Source: Methylohalobius sp.
GTDB taxonomy: Bacteria > Pseudomonadota > Gammaproteobacteria > Methylococcales > Methylothermaceae
DNA: 33,716 nucleotides
Reading direction: 5' to 3'
Assembly (NCBI GenBank): GCA_026415315.1
Contig: JAOAHI010000018.1
Span: forward strand, 1-33,716
The position numbers and the translations under genes are program-made. The notes beneath the pieces were generated by a model. It saw only the letters and a program-made list of their open reading frames with translations. It did not search any database and had not been told where the DNA came from. The first letter of the stretch is position 1, and each line of letters starts with the position of its first letter. Shown here piece by piece: positions 25,052-33,716 of the stretch.

Positions 25052-27306
25052 GAGACGAAACGGACCGGGAGTGGACCGAGCCATATCAGCGAGCGCTTGC
25101 AGACTATCTTGCTAGCAGGCAGGAAGGGACCTTACAACGCGCCTTTGACTTAGGACGGCAAGCCGCATACGGGCAAGCCGATCTCACGTCTCTGGTCGAA
25201 GCTCATCATAACATGCTGGCAAAGCTGTTGCCACAAACGAACATCCTGGACCGAGCCGCCATGTTTCTAGCTAGGACTCTCCAAGGTTACGCCCAAGCGG
25301 TGGAGGAGTTACGCACGAGCCGCCTGGATCTGGAGGACAGACTCCATCGACAGACCGCCCAACTGGCGGCAGTCCAAGCCACCCTGCAAGCTGAGATCGC
25401 CGAGCGCCGGTTAACCGAAATGGCTTTGCGCGACAGCGAAGCTCGTTTTCGCGTCATCTTTGAAAAGGCAGGTATCGGCATCGGCCTGCTGGACAAGGAC
25501 GGAAAGATTCGGGAAAGCAACCCCGCTCTTGAGCACATGCTCGGTTACCGCAGCTGGGAACTGCACGGTCGGACTCTGTTCGACCTCACTCATCCCGACG
25601 ACCAGGAGATCAGCCGCAGGCTATTTAGAGAATTAGTGGCCGGTAAACATACTCATTATCAACTGGAAAAGCGCTTCCTAAGAAGAGACGGCTCATTGCT
25701 GTGGGCGCGTAAGATCGTCTCTGGGGTATACAGTACCCAAGGTGAGCTGCAGTTTGCCATCGACATGATCGAAGACATCACCGACAGCAAGGGCGCGGAG
25801 ATGGCCCTCAAGGAGAGCGAAGCTCGGTTTCGCCAAATTGCTGACTTGGCTGGAGAGTGGATTTGGGAACAGGACGCAGAGGGGCGCTATCTTTACTCCA
25901 GCTCGGCCGTCAGCGAAATACTGGGATATCAACCGGAGGAGATCCTTGGCAAGTACTATTACGAGTTGTTTACGGCTGAGGACAGACAACGCATCGCCCC
26001 ATCCGCCCGGCAGATCATTGCCCGCAAACAAGGTTTTCGCAATCTCATCAACCGCTACCAGCATAAGGACGGCCATGAGGTCTTCACCGAATCCAGCGGC
26101 GCACCGATCTTAGACCACCAAGGAAAGGTAAGCAAATGGCGAGGGGTGGATCACGACATCACCGAACGAAAGCGCTTTGAGGATGCCCTGCGTCTGCGCG
26201 ATCGGGCCATTGAAGCTTCCAGCGTGGGCATTATCATCACCGATGCTTCCCAGCCAAACTATCCCATCATCTATGCCAACCCTGCCTTTCTCAGAATGAC
26301 CGGTTATAGCTTAACCGAGGTGCTCGGCCAGAACCCGCGCCTTCTGCAAGGACCGGACACCGACCCTAGGGCGATCGCCGAAATCCGACAAGCCTTAAGA
26401 GAAGGCCGCGATTGCCACTTGACTTTAAAAAATTACCGCAAGGACGGCACGCCGTTTTGGAATGAACTACTGATCTCTCCTGTCCGCGATGAGAATGGCA
26501 GGCTGACCCATTACGTGGGCATCCAGACCGATGTCAGCGAACTTAGGCGGATAGAGGAACAGCGCCACGAGATGGAAATCGCCAAACAGATTCAATTGTC
26601 TTTGTTGCCGCCTAGTTCCTTGCATGTGGATGGCGCCGTGATAGCTGGATTTTGTCTTCCGGCAGCCCACGTAGGGGGCGATTACTTTGATTACTTCTGT
26701 ACCCCAGATACGGTAGATTTGGTAATCGCCGACGTCTCAGGCCATTCGGTCGGAGCAGCGCTGATCATGGCTGAAACCCGCAGCGCCCTAAGGCTGGAGA
26801 CCCATCGGCTGCGACGAGAGAGAGAAAAGCAAGTGGCTAAGAGAGCGGCTGAGACTCTAGTTGTTTTAAACGATCTTTTGTTTGAGGACTTAAACCGGGC
26901 CGATCTCTTCATCACTATGTTTTACGCTCAGTATCATCCAGCCACCCGCACCATCACCTACGCTAATGCTGGCCATAACTGTCCGTTACTCCTACACCGG
27001 GGTGAAATCCTGGAACTGGACGCCGAGGGTCTCATCTTGGGCGTGAAAAAAGGCGTAATGTTTGAGCAGAAAGAGTGCGTTTTGGCTTCCGGCGACCTCT
27101 TGCTGCTTTACACCGACGGCGTCACCGAGGCTCAAAACAGGGCTGGTGAATTTTTCGGCATCTGTCGGCTGAGAGAGCTCTTTGCCGCCTATGCTCACTC
27201 TTCGCCGCAAGACCTCATCGAGGCCGTCGTTCAGGAGCTTAGAACCTTTTGCCAAAGCCAATCCTTTCACGATGACATTTCCTTGGTAGTCCTGCAAATC
27301 ACCTAA
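25039..27306 (+). CDS. RsbU-like PP2C serine phosphatase with three PAS domains
   Basis: A 755-residue signalling phosphatase. An N-terminal helical domain (about 10-90) resembles the RsbU N-terminal domain that binds RsbT. A coiled coil follows (about 88-130), then PAS domains at about 133-255, 260-380 and 385-505. The C-terminal SpoIIE/PP2C phosphatase (about 520-755) has GGDYFDY (546-552), DVSGHSVGAAL (565-575), YTDGVTEAQN and HDDISLVVLQ, so the metal-binding acidic residues are present. The third PAS has GQNPRLLQG, with Pro where photoactive LOV domains have Cys, so it is not a LOV photosensor. The overlapping RsbT-like kinase is the likely activator. Its target anti-anti-sigma factor is not in the window. 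Confidence 0.88.
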   Translation: MGALRDETDREWTEPYQRALADYLASRQEGTLQRAFDLGRQAAYGQADLTSLVEAHHNMLAKLLPQTNILDRAAMFLARTLQGYAQAVEELRTSRLDLEDRLHRQTAQLAAVQATLQAEIAERRLTEMALRDSEARFRVIFEKAGIGIGLLDKDGKIRESNPALEHMLGYRSWELHGRTLFDLTHPDDQEISRRLFRELVAGKHTHYQLEKRFLRRDGSLLWARKIVSGVYSTQGELQFAIDMIEDITDSKGAEMALKESEARFRQIADLAGEWIWEQDAEGRYLYSSSAVSEILGYQPEEILGKYYYELFTAEDRQRIAPSARQIIARKQGFRNLINRYQHKDGHEVFTESSGAPILDHQGKVSKWRGVDHDITERKRFEDALRLRDRAIEASSVGIIITDASQPNYPIIYANPAFLRMTGYSLTEVLGQNPRLLQGPDTDPRAIAEIRQALREGRDCHLTLKNYRKDGTPFWNELLISPVRDENGRLTHYVGIQTDVSELRRIEEQRHEMEIAKQIQLSLLPPSSLHVDGAVIAGFCLPAAHVGGDYFDYFCTPDTVDLVIADVSGHSVGAALIMAETRSALRLETHRLRREREKQVAKRAAETLVVLNDLLFEDLNRADLFITMFYAQYHPATRTITYANAGHNCPLLLHRGEILELDAEGLILGVKKGVMFEQKECVLASGDLLLLYTDGVTEAQNRAGEFFGICRLRELFAAYAHSSPQDLIEAVVQELRTFCQSQSFHDDISLVVLQIT

Positions 27307-27368
27307 AGGATTTTTTCACTCACTCTTCCTGTCTTAATCGTTGTTCCTCCACGCGTCAACCGACAGCC

Positions 27369-28196
27369 ATGGATCCTCAAGCCGCCCTGCCTTTGTTCAA
27401 AACGAAGAATCTAGTTCTGCCCCTTTTGGGCCTTTCCATTGTTTACCTTGGGGCCCGTTGGTATCAGGCAAGCTACGGCTGGTCAACAGGGTTAGACGCC
27501 TTTGCTCCAGAGTTTGAGCGCTACTGGATGAACTTGCTGTATGCAGAGCTTGTGCTGGAGGTGGCCGCTGCCGCAGCTTTGTGGGGATTTTTGTGGAGGA
27601 CGCGAGACCGCTATCTAGAGGGTTATTGGCAGCACCTTTTGGCCAAGGAAGCCGTATTGGAAGCCGGGACCGAGCAGTCTCTGAAGAGATTGCTTTGCGA
27701 GAGGGCACAGTGCGGTCTCACGCTAATGACCCCGCGCGAAGAATTACAGCGCAACCTGACTCACCTTATCTGGCTGGCGACCTACGCCTGGGCCTTGTTT
27801 TGGGGCCTGAGCTTTTTCACCGAACAAGATGCCACCTGGCATCAGACGGTAATCCGCGACACCGATTTTACTCCTAGCCACATTGTAGTTTTCTATCTCT
27901 CCTACCCCATTTACATCATTACCGGCATCGGGGCCTTTTTATATGCCAAAACCCGATTACCGTATTTCGTTAAAGGATGGTCTATCCCTTACTTGATGTT
28001 GGTGGCAGGACCATTCATGATTCTACCCAACGTCGGCCTCAACGAATGGGGCCATACCTTCTGGTTCATGGAGGAGATTTTTGCCGCTTCGCTCCACTGG
28101 GGATTTGTGGTTTTAGGATGGTTTGCCTTAGCGATCTTAGGCGTCTTGCTACAAGTTTTTGTCAGCGTCTCGTCCTTGATCATCCACGACTTGTAA
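27369..28196 (+). CDS. Orphan particulate methane/ammonia monooxygenase subunit C (PmoC/AmoC family)
   Basis: A 275-residue integral membrane protein of the copper monooxygenase subunit C family. Recognised blocks are YGWSTGLDAFAPEFERYWMN (37-55), FFTEQDATWHQTVIRDTDF (149-167), FTPSHIVVFYLSYPIYIITG and GPFMILPNVGLNEWGHTFW (214-232). The residues corresponding to the PmoC metal sites are all kept: Asp154, His158 and His171 (D156/H160/H173 in Methylococcus capsulatus), and Asn225, His229 and His243 (N227/H231/H245). Between TRDR (78-81) and TPREEL (121-126) there are 39 residues where typical PmoC has about 5, so about 34 are extra. No pmoA or pmoB is present within 27 kb upstream or 5 kb downstream. 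It starts 62 bp after the RsbU-like gene. Isolated extra amoC/pmoC copies are known; at least one in Nitrosomonas is stress-linked. Confidence 0.92.
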   Translation: MDPQAALPLFKTKNLVLPLLGLSIVYLGARWYQASYGWSTGLDAFAPEFERYWMNLLYAELVLEVAAAAALWGFLWRTRDRYLEGYWQHLLAKEAVLEAGTEQSLKRLLCERAQCGLTLMTPREELQRNLTHLIWLATYAWALFWGLSFFTEQDATWHQTVIRDTDFTPSHIVVFYLSYPIYIITGIGAFLYAKTRLPYFVKGWSIPYLMLVAGPFMILPNVGLNEWGHTFWFMEEIFAASLHWGFVVLGWFALAILGVLLQVFVSVSSLIIHDL

Positions 28197-28197
28197 G

Positions 28198-29412
28198 GTG
28201 ATTTTCTCCCGTCCATTTTTACGCTGGGTGTTGCTTTTTGCTGTTTGGAGCACAAGCGCCCAAATTTTTGCCGCGTCCCAAGCCACGCAACCGGAACCGA
28301 TAGCGCTTTATTTTTTCTGGTCCGCCCATTGTCCTCACTGCCTGGAAGCGCGCCCGCACGTGTTGACGATGGCCCAACACCATCCCTGGATCGAGCTGCA
28401 CGACCTAGAACTAACCCAGCACCCAGAAAATGTCCGCCGCTATGTGGAAATGGCAGCCGCCTTGGGTCAACCCGCCAATGCCGTGCCCGCTTTTTTGTTC
28501 TGCAATCAGCTGTATACTGGCTGGGACCGCCCCGAAACCACGGGGGCTTTTCTTTTGGAACGGCTTCAGGCGTGCAGACAGAAGTTGTCCTCCCAAGCAC
28601 CCGAACTTTTTTTACCCTGGCTGGGGAAGATCGACCCTGAGCGCCTGTCGCTACCCGTCTTCACCATCCTCATCGCTGGCTTAGACGCTTTCAACCCTTG
28701 TGCTTTTTTCGTGTTGTTGTTTTTACTTGGATTGCTCACCCATCAGCGCAACCGGCAGCGCATGCTCATCATCGGCCTGACGTTCGTATTCGTCTCCGGC
28801 TTGTTGTATTTTACCTTTATGGCGGCCTGGTTAAACCTGTTTTTATGGCTAGAAGATGTGCTCTGGATCACCATCACCGCCGCGCTGCTGGCGATTTTCA
28901 TCGGGCTGATCAACCTCAAAGATTTCTTTGCCTTCAAACGGGGCTTGAGCCTGACGATTCCAAAGTCCAGGCTACCTGGGCTTTATCAGCGCGGGCGTGC
29001 TGTGCTTGCTGCCGCCAGCCTGCCGGCCATGCTCGCCGCCACTCTAGTCCTAGCGGCGGTGGCTAACCTTTATGAACTTTTTTGCACCGCTGGCTTTCCG
29101 ATGGTGTACACGCGGGTGCTGACTCTCCATGCCCTATCCCCCGCCAGGTATTATCTTTACCTAGCTTTGTACAACCTGGTCTACATCCTGCCTTTGCTAA
29201 TGATTGTGCTCATAGTTACTGCCACCCTCAGCAAGCGCCAACTGAGCGAAAGGCAGGGTCGCTTGCTTAAGCTCCTGTCCGGATTAATGATGCTAGAAAT
29301 AGGAATTGTCCTGCTCGTCGCCCCTCAGTTTTTAAGCCACGTCGGCGCCGTGCTTGTTATGCTGGGTTGCGCTTTGGGAACAACGTCCCTGGCTGCCTGG
29401 CGAATGCGGTGA
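28198..29412 (+). CDS. Thioredoxin-like domain fused to DsbD/CcdA-like membrane domain
   Basis: A 404-residue predicted thiol-disulfide protein. A signal peptide or anchor (about 1-26) leads to a periplasmic thioredoxin-like domain with Cys45-Pro-His-Cys48 and a candidate cis-proline in AVPAFL (Pro97). From about residue 153, six or more hydrophobic helices follow. They contain FNPCAFFVLL (Cys168, as in the NPC motif of DsbD/CcdA/ScsB proteins) and LYELFCTAGFP (Cys296), a plausible membrane cysteine pair. Electrons could pass through the membrane pair to the CPHC site. The start is a GTG at 28198, 1 nt after the orphan PmoC/AmoC stop, so the genes form one operon. A role in copper or disulfide maturation of the neighbour is inference. 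Confidence 0.82.
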   Translation: MIFSRPFLRWVLLFAVWSTSAQIFAASQATQPEPIALYFFWSAHCPHCLEARPHVLTMAQHHPWIELHDLELTQHPENVRRYVEMAAALGQPANAVPAFLFCNQLYTGWDRPETTGAFLLERLQACRQKLSSQAPELFLPWLGKIDPERLSLPVFTILIAGLDAFNPCAFFVLLFLLGLLTHQRNRQRMLIIGLTFVFVSGLLYFTFMAAWLNLFLWLEDVLWITITAALLAIFIGLINLKDFFAFKRGLSLTIPKSRLPGLYQRGRAVLAAASLPAMLAATLVLAAVANLYELFCTAGFPMVYTRVLTLHALSPARYYLYLALYNLVYILPLLMIVLIVTATLSKRQLSERQGRLLKLLSGLMMLEIGIVLLVAPQFLSHVGAVLVMLGCALGTTSLAAWRMR

Positions 29413-29435
29413 GCTAAGTTAGCGCGCCTTATGTT

Positions 29436-31265
29436 TTACTCTACCGTCACCGACTTGGCGAGATTGCGCGGTTGGTCCACGTCGGTACCGCGGATGACCG
29501 CTACGTGGTAAGCCAGCAATTGGAGCGGTACGGTAAAGATGACTGGCGAGAGCTCATTTTCTGCTGGCGTGACAGTAAGGACGTGGGTATGTTCTTCCGG
29601 TTGTACGTCTAAGGTCTCGTCGGCGAACACGATCAACTCTCCCCCCCTGGCCCGGACTTCTTGGAGGTTGGACTTGAGTTTTTCTAACAAGCGGTTGTTG
29701 GGGGCGACGGCGATCACCGGCATCTCGCTGTCGACCAAAGCCAGCGGCCCGTGTTTTAGCTCTCCGGCCGGATACGCCTCGGCGTGGATGTAAGAGATTT
29801 CCTTAAGCTTTAAAGCCCCCTCCATGGCGATCGGGTAATGGCTGCCGCGCCCTAAGAACAAGGCATGGTGCTTGTTGGCAAAGCGCTCGGAGAAGCTTTT
29901 GATCTGATCGTTCAGCTCCAAAACGTCTTCTACCCGCGCTGGCAGGGCAAAGAGCTGAGAAGCGATGCGCTTCTCTGCCACCCGGTCAAGCTTATGGCGC
30001 CGCCCCAAAGCGATGGTCAACATCATCAGTGCGGTCAGCTGAGTGGTGAACGCTTTGGTCGAGGCGACCCCGATCTCCGGTCCAGCGCGGGTCAGAAGCA
30101 CTAGATCCGAGGCACGCACCAGCGAGCTCTCTTGGACGTTACATATGGCCAACGAGGAGAGGGCACCCAGCCGTTTGGCCTCCTCCAACGCTGCCAAGGT
30201 ATCGGCTGTCTCTCCCGACTGGGAGATGGTCACTACCAGGGTGCCCGGGAGTAGCACCGGCTCACGGTAACGGTATTCGCTCGCTACCTCCACTTGACAC
30301 GGAACGCCGGCCAAAGACTCCATCCAGTATTTGGCCACCAGTCCTGCGTGGTAGCTGGTGCCGCAGGCTAGAATCTGAACGGCTTTAGTCTGATCGAAAA
30401 TCCCCGGCGCGCGGTGACCAAACGCTTCCTCCAAGAGCTTTAAGCCGTTGAAGCGCCCTTCTAGAGTCTCGGCAATGGCACGCGGCTGCTCGAAGATCTC
30501 CTTGAGCATGTAGTGGCGATATTGTCCCTTTTCCACTGCATCCAGACGGACCTCGCTCTCCTTTAGGGGCCGTTGGACCTCTCGGCCAGTCTCATCGAAA
30601 ATCCGCACTCCTTCCGGCGACAGCTCGACTACATCGCCCTCCTCTAAGAAAATAAAGCGTTGGGTAACAGGAAGCAGCGCGGCAATGTCGGAAGCGATGA
30701 AGTACTCGCCGATTCCCATCCCTACCACCAGCGGGCTACCCCGCCGGCACGCGACCAACTTATCCGGTTCACGCGTGCTGATCACGCCGATGGCGTAAGC
30801 CCCTTCTAGGCGTTTGACTGCGGCTGTGACCGCCTCGAGCAGCGAATCAGTGTATTTGAACTGGTCGTAAATCTCATGAACAATGACCTCGGTATCGGTC
30901 TCGGAGCTAAACTCATACCCTCTTGCGATAAGCTCCTCCCGCAACGATTCGTGATTCTCAATGATGCCGTTGTGAACCAAAGCTACCGCATCGCGAGAAA
31001 CGTGGGGGTGAGCGTTGCGCTCGCTGGGAACGCCGTGAGTCGCCCAACGCGTATGGGCAATACCCGTCATGCCGGCAAACGGATTGTGCTCAAGCGCCGC
31101 CGCCAGCTCTGCCACTTTACCCTGCTTGCGGCAGCGCTGAATGCACCCACTCTCTATGACGGCCACGCCGGCCGAGTCGTAGCCGCGATACTCCAGGCGC
31201 TTTAAGCCCTCGATCAGGATGGGAACCACATTGCGCTGCGCGACTGCACCGACGATTCCGCACAT
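29436..31265 (-). CDS. glmS: Glutamine-fructose-6-phosphate aminotransferase (isomerizing)
   Basis: A 609-residue enzyme, the same length as E. coli GlmS, that makes glucosamine 6-phosphate for peptidoglycan and LPS. The N-terminal glutaminase begins MCGIVGAV, with Cys2 as nucleophile after Met removal. Two SIS domains (about 285-600) hold [11 protein letters not shown] and [11 protein letters not shown], and the end NLAKSVTVE is typical. The ATG at 31265 has an excellent GGAGGTAA 7 nt upstream, whose last three bases are the glmU stop codon. It ends the atpD-atpC-glmU-glmS series and converges with the thioredoxin/DsbD-like gene. Confidence 0.98.
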   Translation of the reverse strand: MCGIVGAVAQRNVVPILIEGLKRLEYRGYDSAGVAVIESGCIQRCRKQGKVAELAAALEHNPFAGMTGIAHTRWATHGVPSERNAHPHVSRDAVALVHNGIIENHESLREELIARGYEFSSETDTEVIVHEIYDQFKYTDSLLEAVTAAVKRLEGAYAIGVISTREPDKLVACRRGSPLVVGMGIGEYFIASDIAALLPVTQRFIFLEEGDVVELSPEGVRIFDETGREVQRPLKESEVRLDAVEKGQYRHYMLKEIFEQPRAIAETLEGRFNGLKLLEEAFGHRAPGIFDQTKAVQILACGTSYHAGLVAKYWMESLAGVPCQVEVASEYRYREPVLLPGTLVVTISQSGETADTLAALEEAKRLGALSSLAICNVQESSLVRASDLVLLTRAGPEIGVASTKAFTTQLTALMMLTIALGRRHKLDRVAEKRIASQLFALPARVEDVLELNDQIKSFSERFANKHHALFLGRGSHYPIAMEGALKLKEISYIHAEAYPAGELKHGPLALVDSEMPVIAVAPNNRLLEKLKSNLQEVRARGGELIVFADETLDVQPEEHTHVLTVTPAENELSPVIFTVPLQLLAYHVAVIRGTDVDQPRNLAKSVTVE

Positions 31266-31270
31266 AGGAA

Positions 31271-32647
31271 TTACCTCCCTTTAGGTTTGACAGGACGTTG
31301 CCAATGCTCGATGGTGACCTGTTGACAGCGGCTTAAGGTCAGTTTACCTGCCGGAGCGTCCTTGGTGATAGTGGAGCCGGCACCAATAGTAGCCTCACGC
31401 CCCACTCGCACCGGCGCCACCAACTGGGTATCGGAGCCGATAAACGCGCCGTCCTCGATCACTGTCTTGTGTTTGCTCACTCCGTCATAGTTGCAGGTAA
31501 TAGTCCCCGCCCCGATATTTACCCCGGACCCCACTTCGCTGTCGCCGATGTAGCTTAGGTGATTTACTTTAGAGCCAGAGCCTATGCTCGATTTTTTGAC
31601 CTCAACGAAATTGCCGATGTGGGCTTCTTCGGCCAGTACGGTCTCCGGGCGAATTCGGGCAAACGGCCCGATGCGGCAACGCGCACCGACCTTTGCCTGC
31701 TCAACCAGGCTGTTGGCCAAAATTTCCACCTCATCGCCGATCTCAACGTCTTTGAGGATCACGTTGGGGCCAATTCTGACCCGATTGCCCAGGCGAATCG
31801 AGCCCTCTAATACGACGTTGACATCGATCTCCACGTCGCGGCCAATAGCTTCGATCTGACCGCGCAGGTCAAACCGATCGGGGTCGCGCAAGGTCACTCC
31901 TTTGATCATTAAGTCTTCCGCCTGGTGACGTTGATAGACTCGTTCTAATTGTGCCAGCTGGCGCTTATCGTTAACGCCGGCAACTTCCTCCGCCGGAGCG
32001 CTGATAGCTTTGACTGTCACCCCCTCTTGGACTGCCATGGCAACCACATCGGTGAGATAATACTCTCCTTGCGCATTGTCGTTGTTAAGCTGCGCCAACC
32101 AGGTCGCCAACCTGCCTGCTGGCGCCGCCAGGATACCGGTGTTCACCTCGCGGATTTGCCTTTCTTCAACGCTAGCGTCTCTCTCCTCCACGATCCTGAG
32201 GACCTGACCTTGTCCATCTCGGACGATGCGGCCGTATCCTGTAGGATCTGGCAACAGAGCTGTCAGCAAACCCAAGGCAGGTACATCTTCATCCACGACG
32301 GCAAGCAGTTTCTGTAAGGTCTCTTGCCGCAACAGAGGTACATCCCCGTACAACACTAACACCGTTGTGTTGCTCGGAAAGTGCGGCAAAGCCTGAGCCA
32401 CCGCGTGGCCAGTACCTAACTGCAAGGCTTGTTCGACCCAGATCACAGGCCAGGCGGAAAAGCGACGCAATACTGCCTCCCCACCATGGCCGTACACAAT
32501 GGCTATGCGTTCAGGATTCAGTTCCCGAGCTCGCTCACAGACGTGCTCTAGCAAAGGCTTGCCGCCTAGGATATGTAAGACCTTTGGCAACGCAGAACGC
32601 ATCCGCGTCCCTTGACCCGCTGCGAGGATGACGACGCTTATTGCCAT
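31271..32647 (-). CDS. glmU: Bifunctional GlcNAc-1-phosphate uridyltransferase / GlcN-1-P acetyltransferase
   Basis: A 458-residue enzyme (E. coli 456) that makes UDP-GlcNAc. The N-terminal pyrophosphorylase has [18 protein letters not shown] (about 7-24). The C-terminal left-handed beta helix shows hexapeptide repeats and the acetyltransferase block [20 protein letters not shown], followed by [11 protein letters not shown]. The ATG at 32647 is chosen by homology, with AAAGGG about 9 nt upstream; a longer frame to 32758 would read through the terminator hairpin. It lies 5 nt before glmS. Confidence 0.97.
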   Translation of the reverse strand: MAISVVILAAGQGTRMRSALPKVLHILGGKPLLEHVCERARELNPERIAIVYGHGGEAVLRRFSAWPVIWVEQALQLGTGHAVAQALPHFPSNTTVLVLYGDVPLLRQETLQKLLAVVDEDVPALGLLTALLPDPTGYGRIVRDGQGQVLRIVEERDASVEERQIREVNTGILAAPAGRLATWLAQLNNDNAQGEYYLTDVVAMAVQEGVTVKAISAPAEEVAGVNDKRQLAQLERVYQRHQAEDLMIKGVTLRDPDRFDLRGQIEAIGRDVEIDVNVVLEGSIRLGNRVRIGPNVILKDVEIGDEVEILANSLVEQAKVGARCRIGPFARIRPETVLAEEAHIGNFVEVKKSSIGSGSKVNHLSYIGDSEVGSGVNIGAGTITCNYDGVSKHKTVIEDGAFIGSDTQLVAPVRVGREATIGAGSTITKDAPAGKLTLSRCQQVTIEHWQRPVKPKGR

Positions 32648-32703
32648 ATTTCGTGCCCTTTCTCTAACAAGGGTAGTCGAAAATTCCTGCCTAGAAAAGC
32701 AGC

Positions 32704-32737
32704 AAGCCTGAGGAAGAAAGTTTTCTCCCCCAGGCTT
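32704..32737 (-). terminator. Probable terminator hairpin after the atp operon
   Basis: An imperfect inverted repeat of two 17-nt arms (32704-32720 and 32721-32737; outer AAGCCTG/CAGGCTT, inner AGAAA/TTTCT) lies between atpC and glmU. In the minus direction it is followed by GCTGCTTTTC, a short U-rich stretch. It could terminate or attenuate transcription from atp into glmU-glmS. Confidence 0.5.
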
Positions 32738-32748
32738 GAAGCCGCTCA

Positions 32749-32766
32749 GGCACAGCATGCCGTGCC
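32749..32766. repeat. 18-bp near-perfect palindrome downstream of atpC
   Basis: GGCACAGCATGCCGTGCC pairs over its length except for one A/C position. It lies 5 bp after the atpC stop and just before the terminator hairpin, so it could be an RNA-stabilising stem at the end of the atp message. Confidence 0.45.
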
Positions 32767-32770
32767 CTCG

Positions 32771-33205
32771 CTATTTTTCGAATTTGCCTTTGTGTTTTTT
32801 GTAATACTCCAGCACCTGAAGCTGGCGTATGGCCTCGGCCAGTTCCGCTTGGGCGCGAGCATAGTCGATTTTACCGCTTTTGTCGCGCAATGCCTCTTCG
32901 GCCCGCCGCTTGGCTTCCTGTGCTGCCGCCTCGTCGATGTCGCGAGCGCGGATGGCAGTATCGGCCAGAATCGTGACCACATGGGGCTGGACTTCGATGA
33001 GACCGCCTGAGACGTAAAACGGCATCTCCTCCGAAGCCGAAAGCTTAACTCGGACCGCACCAGGGCGCAGACGAGCAAGGAAGGGGGCATGGCGCGGTGC
33101 AATTCCTACTTCGCCTAACTCGGCTTGGGCGATTACCATTTCCGCCTGACCCGAATAGATCTCCTCCTCCGCACTGACAATGTCGACGTGGATGGTCATG
33201 GCCAT
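32771..33205 (-). CDS. atpC: F1F0 ATP synthase epsilon subunit
   Basis: A 144-residue subunit that couples rotation to the gamma subunit and regulates ATPase activity. The N-terminal beta-sandwich ([58 protein letters not shown]) and the two C-terminal helices (about 88-140) are complete. ATG 33205 with GAGGG upstream; ATG 33199 is possible. It follows atpD by 10 nt. Confidence 0.96.
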   Translation of the reverse strand: MAMTIHVDIVSAEEEIYSGQAEMVIAQAELGEVGIAPRHAPFLARLRPGAVRVKLSASEEMPFYVSGGLIEVQPHVVTILADTAIRARDIDEAAAQEAKRRAEEALRDKSGKIDYARAQAELAEAIRQLQVLEYYKKHKGKFEK

Positions 33206-33215
33206 AGCCCTACCC

Positions 33216-33716
<501 letters not shown>

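Noticed and set aside
26194-26553. LOV photosensor in the third PAS domain
   Set aside because: The motif reads GQNPRLLQG; the photoactive Cys (NCRFLQ) is replaced by Pro, so light sensing is not supported.
29413-29423. GCTAAGTTAGC dyad between the thioredoxin/DsbD-like gene and glmS as a terminator
   Set aside because: The stem is only five AT-rich pairs with a one-base centre and no U-tract.

Overview
This window is a 33.7 kb piece of a Gram-negative proteobacterial chromosome. Three blocks show this: an LPS/Kdo and Lpt transport block (kdsD-kdsC-lptA-lptB), secA-argJ-Nudix with the dciA-like gene divergent, and atpD-atpC-glmU-glmS. These gene orders are typical of Gamma- and Betaproteobacteria, and I cannot decide between the two from the window alone. 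An orphan particulate methane/ammonia monooxygenase subunit C gene (27369-28196) suggests a methane- or ammonia-oxidising lineage. As I recall the family, its core reads closer to gammaproteobacterial PmoC than to betaproteobacterial AmoC.

Layout. (1) 1-5910 is a metal and metalloid resistance region: an arsC-type arsenate reductase, a mercury regulon on the minus strand, and a CDF metal efflux pump coupled to a hydroxyacid dehydrogenase. The mercury regulon is split into two transcription units, merT-merP and merA-merR. Each has its own mer-type promoter with the 19-bp spacer, and a ynfA-like membrane gene lies between them in the opposite direction. (2) 6077-9156 holds a Ser/Thr kinase coupled to an MCE/MlaD-like protein, divergent from yicC-gmk. 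(3) 9159-15412 holds a CRP-HDOD protein, then secA-argJ-Nudix/ThiE-like on the minus strand. (4) 15545-19108 holds a dciA-like gene, a Lon-family protease and a small Usp-like protein, convergent with prlC. (5) 21269-24537 holds a small unknown gene and kdsD-kdsC-lptA-lptB, with no lptC between kdsC and lptA and no rpoN after lptB. (6) 24599-29412 is the most unusual block: an RsbT-like kinase, an RsbU-like phosphatase with three PAS domains, an orphan PmoC/AmoC, and a thioredoxin-DsbD/CcdA-like membrane protein. (7) 29436-33716 is glmS, glmU, atpC and the end of atpD on the minus strand.

The main candidate for something undescribed is block 6. The PmoC/AmoC homologue keeps all six residues aligned with the known metal ligands of the family and carries an insertion of about 34 residues. 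It has no A or B subunit gene in the window. It is followed after 1 nt by a predicted periplasmic/membrane thiol-disulfide protein and preceded by an RsbT/RsbU pair. A stress-inducible or redox/copper-linked monooxygenase subunit module is a reasonable hypothesis, but it is inference. No tRNA, rRNA, CRISPR array or insertion sequence was recognised.
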